A stretch of 64,000 nucleotides of DNA from Geodermatophilus bullaregiensis (GCF_016907675.1 NZ_JAFBCJ010000001.1:4836001-4900000); one strand, 5' to 3'. Counted from the stretch's first letter, positions 24,292-33,310 are shown. Made by a program: numbers and translations. Notes: generated by a model from the sequence alone, not told the origin.

Positions 24292-25215
24292 TCAGACGCG
24301 GTCGAGCGGTCGCGCGGACACGAGGAACCGTGACCCGCCGGGGTGGGGGAGGACGGCCAGCGACACCGCCGGGGAGACCTTCTCGGCCAGCCAGAGCATC
24401 AGCAGCCGACGGTCGGAGGGCACCTCCGACGGCGTGAGCAGCTCGCAGGGGGTGTGGCTGAGCACCTCGCCGGACACCGCGATCCCGGAGGCGGGATCGC
24501 CGGCGACGCTCAGGCGGACCGGGACCCCGGCCGGGGACCCGTTCAGGGTGGCCGCGGCGGTCACGGCCTCGTGCAGCACGAGGACCACCTCGTCGCGCCG
24601 GCCGTCGGGCAGTCCGGCCGTCGCGAGCCGGTCGTGCCACCAGAGGCGGTTGGCCGCGCCGGTCTGCGGGTCGAGGACCGCCTCGGCGAGACACCCGCCG
24701 TCGGCCGGGAGGACGCCGGGTACCCGCAGGTCGGGGTTGGGGAGGTCGCCGCCCTCGGACCACAGCACGGGGTGGGTGCCGAGCGCCATCGCGACCTGCG
24801 CCGGGTGGCCGGTGGTGTCGATCAGGCAGGTGAGCGCCACCGGCCGCACCGCGACCGCCTCCGTCATCACCTGCTCCGAGGCCCACCACCGCTCGACGTC
24901 CGGCGCGAGCTCGAACGGCTGCTGGCAGACGACGGTCACCAGGTCCTCCGTCCCCGGCCGGGCCTGCCGGGCCCACTGCTCGACCAGCGTCTCGGGCTCC
25001 TCCTCGACGAGCACCTGCCGCTCCCGGAAGACGACGGTCGCGGTGTCGGGCACCCGCTCGGCGAGGACCCGCCGGACGACGTCGTCGACGTAGGCCACCA
25101 CGGGGGACCCGGCGGCCAGGGCGCGGCGGCACAGTGCCGCGGCGATCACACCGGCCTCGGTCGGACCGGCGTGGAACGCGCACCGGTGGACCGGTGCCAC
25201 GGCCGGAGCTGTCAC
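24292..25215 (-). CDS. MEDS-domain sensor with C-terminal HATPase-like domain
   Basis: The product has 307 residues. Residues 8-165 match the MEDS (DcmR-like sensory) domain, with HRCAFHAGPTEAGVIAAALC, a central LVTVVCQQPFELAPDVERWW and VALTCLIDTTGHP. Residues 185-305 resemble a histidine-kinase-type ATPase domain of the anti-sigma class, with RRDEVVLVLHEAVTAAATLNG. The Asn expected four residues after Glu216 is Ala220, so ATP binding is probably lost. GTG 25215 overlaps the stop of the upstream MEDS-STAS gene (GTGA). The pairing of one sensory domain with STAS and HATPase outputs suggests a partner-switch derivative. Confidence 0.72.
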   Translation of the reverse strand: MTAPAVAPVHRCAFHAGPTEAGVIAAALCRRALAAGSPVVAYVDDVVRRVLAERVPDTATVVFRERQVLVEEEPETLVEQWARQARPGTEDLVTVVCQQPFELAPDVERWWASEQVMTEAVAVRPVALTCLIDTTGHPAQVAMALGTHPVLWSEGGDLPNPDLRVPGVLPADGGCLAEAVLDPQTGAANRLWWHDRLATAGLPDGRRDEVVLVLHEAVTAAATLNGSPAGVPVRLSVAGDPASGIAVSGEVLSHTPCELLTPSEVPSDRRLLMLWLAEKVSPAVSLAVLPHPGGSRFLVSARPLDRV

Positions 25216-26000
25216 CGGGGCGCCCTCCCTGGTGACTCGTCGGCCAGGACCACCTGCCGGTCCGGGTGCCGCTCGGCCAGCAGCCGCACCAGCCGCGCGG
25301 TCAGCCGTGACGCGCCGACGAGGGTCAGTCCCGGCGGGCCGGCGGCCGCGGCGACCAGCGAGTCGGCCGCGCCGACGTCGATGAAGCGCAGGTCCGCGAC
25401 GTCCCACGTGGCCGGCCCGCCGTCCTCGCTGAGGGTCGTGCGCAGCACCGCGCGCAGGGCGTCGGCGTTGCCCGAGTCCAGCTCGCCGGCCAGGCGCAGC
25501 ACCCGGTCTGCCCGGGTCAGCCGGAAGACGCCGTCGTCGTACTCGGCCGACGCGTCGTGCTGGGCGTCGTGGTAGACGGCCAGCGACGCGTGCTGTCCGG
25601 GCAGCAGCAGCTCCCGGAAGTAGGGACACAGCACGGTCATCGGGCGCTCGTCGACCAGCCGCCCGACCACCTCCTCGAACGGGTTCTCCCCGGCCGAGGT
25701 GATGGCGCCGGTGAACCGCACGCCGGCGTAGCCCTCGGCCAGGGCGCCTTCCACGAGGTCGGGGAGCACCGCGGGGTCGGCCGGGACCACCCGCACGGCG
25801 GTCGTGTCCGACGGCACCCAGTCCTCGTCCACGACACCGGCCCGCCGCAGCCGCGCCCACAGCCGTGCCTCGCGCGTGCCCAGTCCGGCCAGCATCACGC
25901 ACTCGCCGCGGCGCACCCCCTCGACGACGAAGTCGCCCACCACCTGGGCGTGCGCCTCCTCGCTGTCGAGCACGACCCAGTCGTGGGTGCCGCGGCTCAC
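25212..26000 (-). CDS. MEDS-domain sensor with C-terminal STAS domain
   Basis: The product has 262 residues. Residues 5-145 form a MEDS domain (THDWVVLDSEEAHAQVVGDF, RRGECVMLAGLGT, PMTVLCPYFRELLLPG). Residues 158-255 form a STAS (anti-anti-sigma-like) domain (FRLTRADRVLRLAGELDSGN, TWDVADLRFIDVGAADSLV). In phosphorylatable STAS proteins the loop is D-S-x-G; here it is Asp208-Val209-Gly210, so the phospho-acceptor Ser is missing. GTG 26000 overlaps the ANTAR gene stop, and its own stop overlaps the next start. This shows tight coupling of all three genes. Confidence 0.75.
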   Translation of the reverse strand: MSRGTHDWVVLDSEEAHAQVVGDFVVEGVRRGECVMLAGLGTREARLWARLRRAGVVDEDWVPSDTTAVRVVPADPAVLPDLVEGALAEGYAGVRFTGAITSAGENPFEEVVGRLVDERPMTVLCPYFRELLLPGQHASLAVYHDAQHDASAEYDDGVFRLTRADRVLRLAGELDSGNADALRAVLRTTLSEDGGPATWDVADLRFIDVGAADSLVAAAAGPPGLTLVGASRLTARLVRLLAERHPDRQVVLADESPGRAPR

Positions 26001-26725
26001 CGGCAGGGGTCCCCGGGCTCCGGGTGCGCCGGCGTCTCCCCGGTCTCGGTGACCAGGGCGGCGACGTCGCGGACCTTGCGGTGGGTGTCCTGCGAGGCCC
26101 GCACGAGGATGCCGAAGGCGGCGTCGGCGGTGATCCGGTAGCGCTCCATGAGGACGCCCTTGGCCTGCCCGATGACGTCGCGGCTGGCCACCGCCGTCGT
26201 CAGGTGCTCGATCCGCTGCACCGCCCGCAGCGCCAGGGCGGCCTGGCCGGCCACCGTGCCCAGCACCGCACCGTCGGGCCCGGGGCCCACGGTGTAGACC
26301 GACAGGGCGCCGATCACCTCGCGGCCGGTGTCCAGCGGCAGGCAGGTGGCCGTCCGGATGCCCGTGGCGGCGGCGCGCGCGGCCAGCGCCGGCCACCGTG
26401 CGTCCCGGCCGAGGTCGGCACTGCCCGCCGGCGTGCCCCCGAGGGCGGCCGCCAGCGGCCCCTCACCGGTGGCGACCTGCGCGGTGTCGAGCGCGGCGGC
26501 GCGGTCGTCGCTGGCCACCGGCTCGTGCGGCCGGCGACCGGCGGCCAGCAGGGTGGCCGACACGGTGGCTCCTGCGGGCAGCAGGGCGGCGAGGTCGCCG
26601 ACCACGGCGCGGACGGCGGCATCGGCGTCCGGGGCGGCGTGCCAGCGGCGGGCCGCACCGAGCAGCCATCCGGCCAGGTCGAGCCGGGTCCGGGGGACGG
26701 GGACGGTCGTCGTCGCTGGGTGCAC
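25997..26725 (-). CDS. GAF-ANTAR transcription antitermination regulator
   Basis: The 242-residue product has a GAF-like domain (about residues 20-165, with ATGEGPLAAALGGTPAGSAD and GIRTATCLPLDTGREVIGAL) and an ANTAR domain (about 175-230, SRDVIGQAKGVLMERYRIT, then DAAFGILVRASQDTHRKVRD). It is the first gene of the four-gene signalling operon running to 23785. A GGAGG site lies seven bases before the GTG. The 210-bp region upstream to the divergent GNAT remnant (26726-26935) probably holds the promoter; no hairpin pair typical of ANTAR targets is obvious there. It resembles the protein at 5674-6402 in size and layout. Confidence 0.9.
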   Translation of the reverse strand: MHPATTTVPVPRTRLDLAGWLLGAARRWHAAPDADAAVRAVVGDLAALLPAGATVSATLLAAGRRPHEPVASDDRAAALDTAQVATGEGPLAAALGGTPAGSADLGRDARWPALAARAAATGIRTATCLPLDTGREVIGALSVYTVGPGPDGAVLGTVAGQAALALRAVQRIEHLTTAVASRDVIGQAKGVLMERYRITADAAFGILVRASQDTHRKVRDVAALVTETGETPAHPEPGDPCR

Positions 26726-26935
26726 CGCGACACCTCCAGGCCGGATGGTCTCCCGGCGTCAGCATCCGCCCTGCTCCGTGACGATCGACCCAGGGCGGCA
26801 GATTGCACCCGAGATGATGCCAGCCGACCGGCCGACACGCCCGGACCTCGGGAGGTCGATCGGCCGCGCCTGCGGCGACCCGCGTCCGACTCCGACCGCC
26901 GGGGCGACGCGGGCTCCCCGGCCAGCGTGCGAGGG

Positions 26936-27483
26936 GTGAGCGCGCCCCCGTCCGGCGTCGTCCGGGACGCCACCCCCGCCGGCGCCCGGGCCTGCGCCGC
27001 CGTCTACGCCCCCTACGTCACCGGCACCGCCGTCTCCTTCGAGACCGAGCCGCCGACCGCGGCGGAGATGGCCGCGCGCATCGCCGCCGCGCAGCACGCG
27101 CACGCCTGGCTGGTGCTCGACGACGGCGGCGCGGTGCGCGGCTACGCCTACGGCGGCCCCTTCACGTCCCGGCCGGCCTACCGCTGGTCGTGCACGGTCA
27201 GCGCGTCTACCTCGAGCCGGGACGCCGGCGCACCGGCGCGGGCCGGCTGCTGTACGGCGCGCTGTTCGACCGGCTGGCCGACCGCGGGTACCGCGTCGCC
27301 CTCGCCGGGGTCACGCTGCCCAACGAGGCCAGCCTCGGACTGCACCGGGCGCTCGCTTCCACGCCGGTGGGCACCTACCGGCGGGTGGGCTGGAAGGACG
27401 GCTCCTGGCACGACGTCGCCTGGCTGCAGCGCGACCTCGGTCCCGGCCCGGTCGACGGCGGGCCGCCGGCCACGCCGTGCTGA
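26936..27483 (+). pseudogene. GNAT acetyltransferase (phosphinothricin acetyltransferase-like), frameshifted
   Basis: The N-terminal half (VVRDATPAGARACAAVYAPY, VTGTAVSFETEPPTAAEM, GYAYGGPFTSRPAYRWSC) and the C-terminal half (VYLEPGRRRTGAGRLLYGAL, LAGVTLPNEASLGLHRAL, VGTYRRVGWKDGSWHDVAW) together make one complete PAT-like GNAT enzyme. They lie in different frames. The break is at AGCGCGTCTACC near 27199-27210, where an extra GC separates the expected ACGGTCAGC and GTCTACCTC. It is a two-base frameshift, either a true mutation or a sequencing error. PAT-like enzymes acetylate amines such as phosphinothricin or methionine sulfoximine. Confidence 0.8.
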
Positions 27484-27547
27484 CCCGCCGGCCGGCCGGG
27501 GTGGCATGCTCCCGCGCCGGGACACCGGGCGAGCACGGGAGGACGCG

Positions 27548-28411
27548 ATGACGGAGGACACCGGCCGCGCGGTCGCGCACGAGGAGGGCCGGCTGCCCTC
27601 GGGGCTGTACTGGCAGGGCTGGACGGTCGCCGACCCGGTCGGGGTCGTCGTGCTGGTGCACGGCGCGCACGAGCACGGCGGCCGCTACGCGCACGTCGCC
27701 GAGCGGCTCGGCGACGCCGGGTACGCCGGCTACGCCGCCGACCACCCCGGACACGGCCGCTCGCCCGGCCGCCGCGGCGACGTCGTCAGCCTGGCCGCCG
27801 CCGTCGACGGCGTCGCCACGCTGGCCCGCACCGCCGCCGACCGGCACCCCGGCGTCCCGCTGTTCGTCTACGGCCACAGCCTGGGCGGGCTGGTGGCGCT
27901 GCAGTACCTCACCGGGACGCCGCACGAGCGGGTCGCGGGCGCGGTGGTCTCCGCACCCGCCCTCGACACCAGCGCGGCCACCCCGGTGCAGCGGGTGCTC
28001 GCGCCCGTGCTGTCCCGGCTGGCGCCCGGCCTCGGTGTGCTCACCCTCGACGCCGAGACGGTCAGCCGCGACCCGGAGGTGGTCGCCGCCTACCGCGCCG
28101 ACCCGCTCAACCACGCCGGCAGGATGGTCGCCCGGACCGGCACCGCGATCATGCTCGGGGCGGCCGGGATGCCGGCCCGCCTGCGCTCGCTCACCCTCCC
28201 GCTGCTCGTGCTCCACGGTGGCGCTGACCGGCTGATGCCGCCGTCGGCCAGCGAGGTGGTCCGCGCGCACGCCGCCTCGCCCGACCTGACGGTGCGGGTC
28301 TACGAGGGGCTCTACCACGAGCCGCACAACGAGCCGGAGAAGGACGAGGTCCTCGCCGACGTCGTCGCCTGGCTCGACGCGCACCGGACGACGCCCGCGC
28401 CGTCCGCCTGA
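27548..28411 (+). CDS. Alpha/beta hydrolase, monoacylglycerol lipase-like
   Basis: The 287-residue protein belongs to the serine aminopeptidase S33/lysophospholipase group. VVVLVHGAHEHGGRYAHVAE provides the oxyanion HG motif and AADHPGHGRSPGRRG follows in the expected place. FVYGHSLGGLVALQYL contains the nucleophile Ser. LPLLVLHGGADRLMPP carries the catalytic Asp and GLYHEPHNEPEKDEVLADV the His. This order matches bacterial monoglyceride lipases. A GGGAGG site precedes the ATG. It is followed 72 bp later by a methyltransferase gene. Cytosolic or membrane-peripheral lipid turnover is likely. Confidence 0.88.
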   Translation: MTEDTGRAVAHEEGRLPSGLYWQGWTVADPVGVVVLVHGAHEHGGRYAHVAERLGDAGYAGYAADHPGHGRSPGRRGDVVSLAAAVDGVATLARTAADRHPGVPLFVYGHSLGGLVALQYLTGTPHERVAGAVVSAPALDTSAATPVQRVLAPVLSRLAPGLGVLTLDAETVSRDPEVVAAYRADPLNHAGRMVARTGTAIMLGAAGMPARLRSLTLPLLVLHGGADRLMPPSASEVVRAHAASPDLTVRVYEGLYHEPHNEPEKDEVLADVVAWLDAHRTTPAPSA

Positions 28412-28483
28412 CCCTGCGCCGGGCAGCCGTCCGTGACAGGGTCCGGACGGCCGCACCGGGCGGCGCCGGGGACGGGAGGGCAC

Positions 28484-29056
28484 GTGCGTCAGGGACTGGC
28501 CGACGGCGCCCGCTTCCTGCGCGCCTTCCTGGCCCACCCGCGGCAGGTGGGCGCGGTGCTGCCGACGTCGCGGACGGCGATCCGCGCGATGCTCGACCTC
28601 GCCGACGTCCCCGCGGCCCGGCTGGTGGTCGAGCTCGGCGCGGGCACCGGGGTGGCGACGCGGGAGATCCTGGCCCGGCTGTCCCCGCGGGCCCGGCTGG
28701 TCGCGGTCGAGATCGACCCGCGGCTGGCCCGCCGGCTCACCGAGCGGATCGACGACCCCCGGCTGGAGGTGGTCTGCGGCTCCGCCGAGGACGTCGAGAC
28801 CCACCTCGGCGCCGAGCGCGCCGACGTGCTCGTCTCGATGCTGCCGTTCACCTCGCTCGACGCCGACCTGCGCCGCCGGCTGCTCGACGAGCTGCCCCGC
28901 GCGCTGCGTCCCGGCGGCACCGCGGTGGTCATCCAGTACTCGCCGCTGATCCTCGGGGAGCTGCGCCGCCGCTTCGCCGACGTGCGCGTGCGGGTCACAC
29001 CGTGGAACGTCCCCCCGGCGTTCCTCTTCGCCGGCACCCGCGGCGAGGGCGGGTGA
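28484..29056 (+). CDS. SAM-dependent methyltransferase, phospholipid N-methyltransferase-like
   Basis: The 190-residue class I methyltransferase has N-terminal RQGLADGARFLRAFLAHPRQ and VGAVLPTSRTAIRAML, the latter typical of PmtA-like phospholipid methyltransferases and rRNA dimethylase relatives. The SAM motif is VVELGAGTGVATREIL near residue 45, with LVAVEIDPRLARRL as motif II and RADVLVSMLPFTSLD as motif IV. The C-terminus (VRVTPWNVPPAFLFAGTR) also fits that group. A GGGAGGG site precedes GTG 28484. The neighbouring lipase-like gene supports a lipid role, but the substrate is unproven. Confidence 0.82.
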   Translation: MRQGLADGARFLRAFLAHPRQVGAVLPTSRTAIRAMLDLADVPAARLVVELGAGTGVATREILARLSPRARLVAVEIDPRLARRLTERIDDPRLEVVCGSAEDVETHLGAERADVLVSMLPFTSLDADLRRRLLDELPRALRPGGTAVVIQYSPLILGELRRRFADVRVRVTPWNVPPAFLFAGTRGEGG

Positions 29057-29068
29057 GCCGCCCGGCGG

Positions 29069-30718
29069 TCAGACGGGCCGGGAGGGCAGCAGGTGCTCCT
29101 GGTGGTCGAGCTCGCGCTCGAGGGTGCGCAGGCCCTCGTCGGGCAGCCGGCCGAGGTCGCGCCAGCGCAGCAGCTCGGTGCGCTCGGCGTCGATGACCGC
29201 CCGGCGCACCCGCAGCGCCGCCTCGTACTGCGGCGACATCGGGATCTCGCCCTCCGCGTCGCCGAGCACCTGCAGCCGCTGCCGGTAGCGCTCCAGCCGG
29301 GTGCGCAGGACGGAGCGCACCGCCTCGATCGCGGCGTCGTCGAGGTGGTCGTGCTGCTCGGCCTGCAGCTCGTCGAGCCGGAGCAGGCCGGCCTCGACGG
29401 CCGCCACCCGCGCCTGGTTGCGCAGCCGGGCGCCGTCGGCGGCGTCGGCCCGCATCCCCAGTCGGCGGACCAGCGGCGCGAAGGTGGTGCCCTGCCCGAC
29501 CAGGGTGACCAGCACGGCCAGGAAGGCGCAGAACAGCAGCAGGTCGCGCGCGGGGAACGGCTCGCCGGAGTCGGTGGTCAGCGGCAGGGTGAAGATCGCC
29601 GCCAGGCTGATGACGCCGCGGGTGCCGGCCCAGCTGAGCACGGTGATCTCCCGGCCGGACAGCTGCCGCGGCACCGTGCGCGGGTCGTCGTCCTCGGCCT
29701 CCGGGCCGGCGCCCAGGCGCATGTGCAGGGCCTGCGGCGCGTGCTCGGTGAGCCACAGCCACAGCGGCCGCACCAGCAGGACCGCCCCCACGGTGACCGC
29801 GGAGGCGACGACGACGGTCGACGTCTCGTACCGGCCCAGCCCGCCGATGACCGCCGGAAGCTGGTTGCCGATGAGCAGGAAGACGACGCCCTCGAGCAGG
29901 AAGTCGACCAGCCGCCACACCGCGTCGGTCTGCAGCCGGGTGGCGCCGGAGACCCAGTACGGGCTGTTGTGCGCGATGACCAGCCCGGCGACGACGACGG
30001 CCAGCACCCCCGACACGTGCACCGACTCGGCCAGGAGGTAGGCGAGGAACGGCGTGGCCAGGGAGATGGCGTTCGACGACAGCGGGTCGCGGCGCAACCG
30101 GCGCAGCGGGCGGATGCCGTAGGCGACGGCCAGCCCGGCGGCGATCCCGCCGACCGAGGACAGCGCGAACTGGCCCAGCGCGGACCAGGTGGAGAACCCG
30201 TCACCGGTGGCCGCGGCGACCGCGACGGTGAGCAGGGTCAGCGCGGTGGCGTCGTTGAGCAGGCCCTCGCCCTGGATGAGCGTGACCATCCGCGGCGGCA
30301 GGCCGACCCGGCGGCCGATGGCCAGCGCGGCCACCGGATCCGGCGGGGCGACGGCGGCGCCGAGGGCGATGCCGGCGGCCAGCGTGGCGCCGGGGACCAG
30401 CAGCGCGAACCCGGCGCCGACGGTCAGCGCGGTGACCAGCACGAGCAGCACCGAGAGGCTGACCACCGTGCGCAGGTTGGCCCGGATGGCGATCAGCGAG
30501 GAGTCCAGCGCGGCGCTGTAGAGCAGCGGCGGCAGCAGGACCATGAGGACGATCTCGGGGTCCAGCGTCAGGTTGGGCCCCGGCAGCAGGCCGTACACCA
30601 GCCCGGCGACGGTGAGCAGCGCGGCCGCCGGCAGCCCGGTCCGCTCACCCAGCCACCGGACGGCGACGATGACCGCGACCGCGGCCAGGGCGAGCAGGAG
30701 GACGGTCTCGGCGTGCAC
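29069..30718 (-). CDS. Na+/H+ antiporter, CPA1 family
   Basis: The 549-residue product exchanges monovalent cations for protons across the membrane. About twelve helices span residues 5-410. Ion-site features are AVAPPDPVAALAIG (Pro-Asp pair in helix 5) and LIQGEGLLNDATALTLLTV (Asn-Asp in helix 6); LEGVVFLLIGNQLP and LSWAGTRGVISLAAIFTLP also fit CPA1. A cytoplasmic tail of about 120 residues is rich in Arg and Glu. GTG 30718 was preferred over an upstream GTG at 30772 because an AGGA lies seven bases before it and membrane sequence begins at once. Substrate Na+ or K+ cannot be decided. Confidence 0.92.
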   Translation of the reverse strand: MHAETVLLLALAAVAVIVAVRWLGERTGLPAAALLTVAGLVYGLLPGPNLTLDPEIVLMVLLPPLLYSAALDSSLIAIRANLRTVVSLSVLLVLVTALTVGAGFALLVPGATLAAGIALGAAVAPPDPVAALAIGRRVGLPPRMVTLIQGEGLLNDATALTLLTVAVAAATGDGFSTWSALGQFALSSVGGIAAGLAVAYGIRPLRRLRRDPLSSNAISLATPFLAYLLAESVHVSGVLAVVVAGLVIAHNSPYWVSGATRLQTDAVWRLVDFLLEGVVFLLIGNQLPAVIGGLGRYETSTVVVASAVTVGAVLLVRPLWLWLTEHAPQALHMRLGAGPEAEDDDPRTVPRQLSGREITVLSWAGTRGVISLAAIFTLPLTTDSGEPFPARDLLLFCAFLAVLVTLVGQGTTFAPLVRRLGMRADAADGARLRNQARVAAVEAGLLRLDELQAEQHDHLDDAAIEAVRSVLRTRLERYRQRLQVLGDAEGEIPMSPQYEAALRVRRAVIDAERTELLRWRDLGRLPDEGLRTLERELDHQEHLLPSRPV

Positions 30719-30817
30719 CGGGACATCCTCGCCGACGCCCCGGAGCCGCCCGTCACGCGGGAGCCGGCCCACCGGCGCGTCCGTGAGCCGGGGAGGGGAG
30801 CCCGGGAGGGTCCTCCC

Positions 30818-31807
30818 TCAGGCGGCGACGGACTCCATCGCCTCGGCGACCAGCGTCACCGAGCGCAGCCGCTCCTCGGTGCCCGGCGCCTGGTGGGCCA
30901 CGATCAGCTCGTCGGCGTCGGCCAGCCGGGCGAAGTCGGTGAGCTGCGCGCGCACCTCGGCCGGCGTGCCGACGGCGGTGTGGGTGAGCATCCGGTCCAC
31001 GTGCACGCCGGCGCCCGAGGACAGCAGCAGCTCCGCCTCGTCGTCGGAGAGGTCGCGGCCCTGGCCGAACAGGCCCACCGCCAGGCGCCGCCGGGTGGCC
31101 TCGCGCGCGGCCCGGGCGGCCTCGGGGGTGTCCGCGGCGATCGCGTTGACCCCGGCGATGACGTACGGCGCGTCGAGCTGCTCGGAGGGGCGGAAGTCGC
31201 GCCGGTAGGCGGCCACCGCGGGCTCGAGCGCCTGCGGGGCGAAGTGGGAGGCGAAGGCGTAGGGGAGGCCGAGGGCGGCGGCCAGGCCCGCGCCGAACAT
31301 CGACGAGCCGAGCACGTAGAGCGGCACGTCGCTGCCCCTGCCGGGGATCGCGTCGACGCCGGGGACCCGCGAGTGGCCGGTGAGGTAGCCCTGCAGCTCG
31401 AGGACGTCCTGCGGGAAGCGGTCGGCGGAGTTCGCGTCGCGGCGCAGCGCGTACATCGTGTTCTGGTCCGAACCCGGCGCACGGCCCAGGCCCAGGTCGA
31501 TCCGCCCCGGGTACATCGCCTCGAGCGTGCCGAACTGCTCGGCGATCGTCAGCGGCGAGTGGTTGGGCAGCATCACGCCGCCGGCGCCGAGCCGGAGGGT
31601 CGAGGTGTGCGCGCCGACGTGCGCGACGAGCACGCTGGTCGCCGACGAGGCGATGTGCCGCATGTTGTGGTGCTCGGCGTACCAGACCCGCCTATAGCCG
31701 GTCTGCTCGGCACGCTGCGCCAGGGCGACGCTGGCGGCGATGCTGCTGCCCACCGTCTCGCCGCGGGCGACGGGGGCGAGGTCGAGCACGGACAGCGGGA
31801 TCTGCAC
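30818..31807 (-). CDS. LLM-class flavin-dependent oxidoreductase (luciferase-like monooxygenase)
   Basis: The product is a 329-residue TIM-barrel flavoprotein of the MsnO8-like/LLM group. It begins [18 protein letters not shown], then [20 protein letters not shown], the AEHH segment being typical. IRLGAGG-like [20 protein letters not shown] and [20 protein letters not shown] follow. Such enzymes use FMN or F420; the sequence does not decide. A GGAGG site precedes GTG 31807. The stop codon is followed by a GGGAGGACCCTCCC stretch that resembles one end of the palindromic repeat. It is separated from mftD by 128 bp containing repeat copy 3. Confidence 0.9.
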   Translation of the reverse strand: MQIPLSVLDLAPVARGETVGSSIAASVALAQRAEQTGYRRVWYAEHHNMRHIASSATSVLVAHVGAHTSTLRLGAGGVMLPNHSPLTIAEQFGTLEAMYPGRIDLGLGRAPGSDQNTMYALRRDANSADRFPQDVLELQGYLTGHSRVPGVDAIPGRGSDVPLYVLGSSMFGAGLAAALGLPYAFASHFAPQALEPAVAAYRRDFRPSEQLDAPYVIAGVNAIAADTPEAARAAREATRRRLAVGLFGQGRDLSDDEAELLLSSGAGVHVDRMLTHTAVGTPAEVRAQLTDFARLADADELIVAHQAPGTEERLRSVTLVAEAMESVAA

Positions 31808-31880
31808 GGTGGTACCTCCGGGGCGGTGCGCGTTCGTCCCCGGCTGCAACGCCACGCGGTCCGGGGGATTCCCGCCGGTG

Positions 31881-31934
31881 CGGCCCCTGCCTCCCGCCGC
31901 GAGTGGCGGGGGGCAGGGGGCAGGGAGGTCCTTC
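31881..31934. repeat. Palindromic repeat, copy 3 (terminator-like)
   Basis: CCCCTGCCTCCCGCC (31884-31898) pairs with GGCGGGGGGCAGGGG (31905-31919) with one wobble around a GCGAGT loop, then GGGAGGTCCTT. It sits two bases downstream of the mftD stop and could end its transcript. Confidence 0.7.
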
Positions 31935-31935
31935 C

Positions 31936-33162
31936 TCAGGCCAGGCGCCGGCGCCCGACGACGGTCTCGACCGGCGCGTCGGGCTCGTCGACGCCGAGAC
32001 GCCGCTCGAAGCCGGGCGGGACGACGACGTCGTCGCGCTGCAGGTCGGCGGTCGACTCGCGGGCCAGGCCGGTGAGCGCCGAGCCGAGCCCGTCGCGCAG
32101 CAGGTCGAGGACGTTCTCGACGCCGGCCTGCCCGTTGGCCGCGAGGCCCCACAGGTAGGCGCGGCCGATCATGACCGCCTTGGCGCCGAGGGCGAGGGCC
32201 TTGGCGACGTCGCTGCCGCGGCGGATGCCGCCGTCGAGCAGCACCTCGACCTGGTCGCCGACGGCCTCGGCGACGGCGGGCAGGGCGCGGATCGAGGCCG
32301 GGGTGCTGTCGAGGTTGTTGCCGCCGTGGTTGGACACCGAGATCGCCGTGACGCCGGCGTCGACGGCGCGGTGGGCGTCGTCGACCCGCATGACGCCCTT
32401 GAGCATGAACGGCCCGTCCCACTGCTGGCGCAGCCAGGCGACGTCCTCCCAGCTCGGCATGGGCGACTGCAGCCACGCGCCGTAGGCGCCGAAGAAGGTG
32501 GGCGCCTGCTCGCCGGGGGTGGCGACCATGTTGGGGACGGTGAGGTCCGGGATCCTCCCCGTCCGCGCGAAGGCGGCCAGCCAGCGCGGGCGGAGCAGCA
32601 CCTGCGGCGCGTAGCGGCGGGCCGCCTCGAAGTCGATCTTGGCCGGGATGAACGGGCTGCCCCAGTCCCGGCCGTAGGCGAACGACCAGTCCAGCGTGGC
32701 GATCATGCCGACCGCGCCGGCCCGCTCGGCGCGGTCCATGCGGGCGAGCATCTCCTCGCGGGTGCCCACCCAGTACATCTGGAAGAAGGTCTTCGGGTTG
32801 GCCGCGACGACCTCCTCGACCGGCTTGCTGGCGAAGGAGGACAGGCCCATCGCGACACCGCGGGCGGCGGCGGCGCGCGCGACGGCGACCTCGCCGTCGG
32901 GGTGCACCGCCTGGACGCCGGTGGGGCTGATCAGCACCGGCATCGAGACGTCCTGGCCCATGACCGTGGTGGTCATCTGCCGGGAGTTGGACAGCCCGGC
33001 GGTGTGCGGGGCGAACCCCAGCTCGTCGAAGGCCCGCAGGTTGTCGTCGACGGTCAGGCCCTTCTCCGAGCCGGCCACCAGGGCGCCGTAGACGCCCTTG
33101 GGCAGGCGTCGCTTCGCCCGCCGCTGTGCCTCGGCCACCGTCTCGAACCACGCGTTCGCCAC
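31936..33162 (-). CDS. mftD: Pre-mycofactocin synthase MftD (FMN-dependent alpha-hydroxyacid oxidase family)
   Basis: MftD carries out oxidative deamination in mycofactocin biosynthesis. The 408-residue protein is very close to the family pattern I recall. Landmarks are [58 protein letters not shown] and the FMN-binding [39 protein letters not shown] holds the catalytic His of the oxidase family, and [20 protein letters not shown] binds the flavin phosphate. The rest of the mft cluster (mftA, B, C, E, F) is not in the window. A perfect palindrome lies 40 bases upstream. Confidence 0.92.
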   Translation of the reverse strand: MANAWFETVAEAQRRAKRRLPKGVYGALVAGSEKGLTVDDNLRAFDELGFAPHTAGLSNSRQMTTTVMGQDVSMPVLISPTGVQAVHPDGEVAVARAAAARGVAMGLSSFASKPVEEVVAANPKTFFQMYWVGTREEMLARMDRAERAGAVGMIATLDWSFAYGRDWGSPFIPAKIDFEAARRYAPQVLLRPRWLAAFARTGRIPDLTVPNMVATPGEQAPTFFGAYGAWLQSPMPSWEDVAWLRQQWDGPFMLKGVMRVDDAHRAVDAGVTAISVSNHGGNNLDSTPASIRALPAVAEAVGDQVEVLLDGGIRRGSDVAKALALGAKAVMIGRAYLWGLAANGQAGVENVLDLLRDGLGSALTGLARESTADLQRDDVVVPPGFERRLGVDEPDAPVETVVGRRRLA

Positions 33163-33202
33163 CGTCGTCTCCGTCCCGGTCGGTCCGCCGGCCCCACTCG
33201 GC

Positions 33203-33217
33203 TGGCACTCAGTGCCA
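33203..33217. promoter_or_regulatory. Perfect palindrome upstream of mftD, candidate repressor operator
   Basis: TGGCACTCAGTGCCA is a perfect 7-1-7 inverted repeat, 40 bp before the mftD GTG. Size and position fit a TetR-type operator. MftR, a TetR-family protein, regulates mycofactocin genes in mycobacteria; whether this is its site is unknown. Confidence 0.6.
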
Positions 33218-33310
33218 CCCTAGCGGCGCAGGTGTAGCGCACACCACACCGCGGACCGGCTCCGGAGGCGGCCCGCGCGACGGCTGCGGAGACGGGGGTG
33301 CAGACGGCTC

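Noticed and set aside
30784..30820. A possible fourth copy of the palindromic repeat after the LLM gene stop
   Set aside because: Only the GGGAGGACCC end resembles the repeat; the GGCGGG stem and loop are missing, so I did not list it as a copy.
29093..32158. A 1021-codon open frame on the plus strand
   Set aside because: It is antisense to the antiporter and LLM genes and reads as repetitive Gly/Gln/Arg/Asp sequence without domains.
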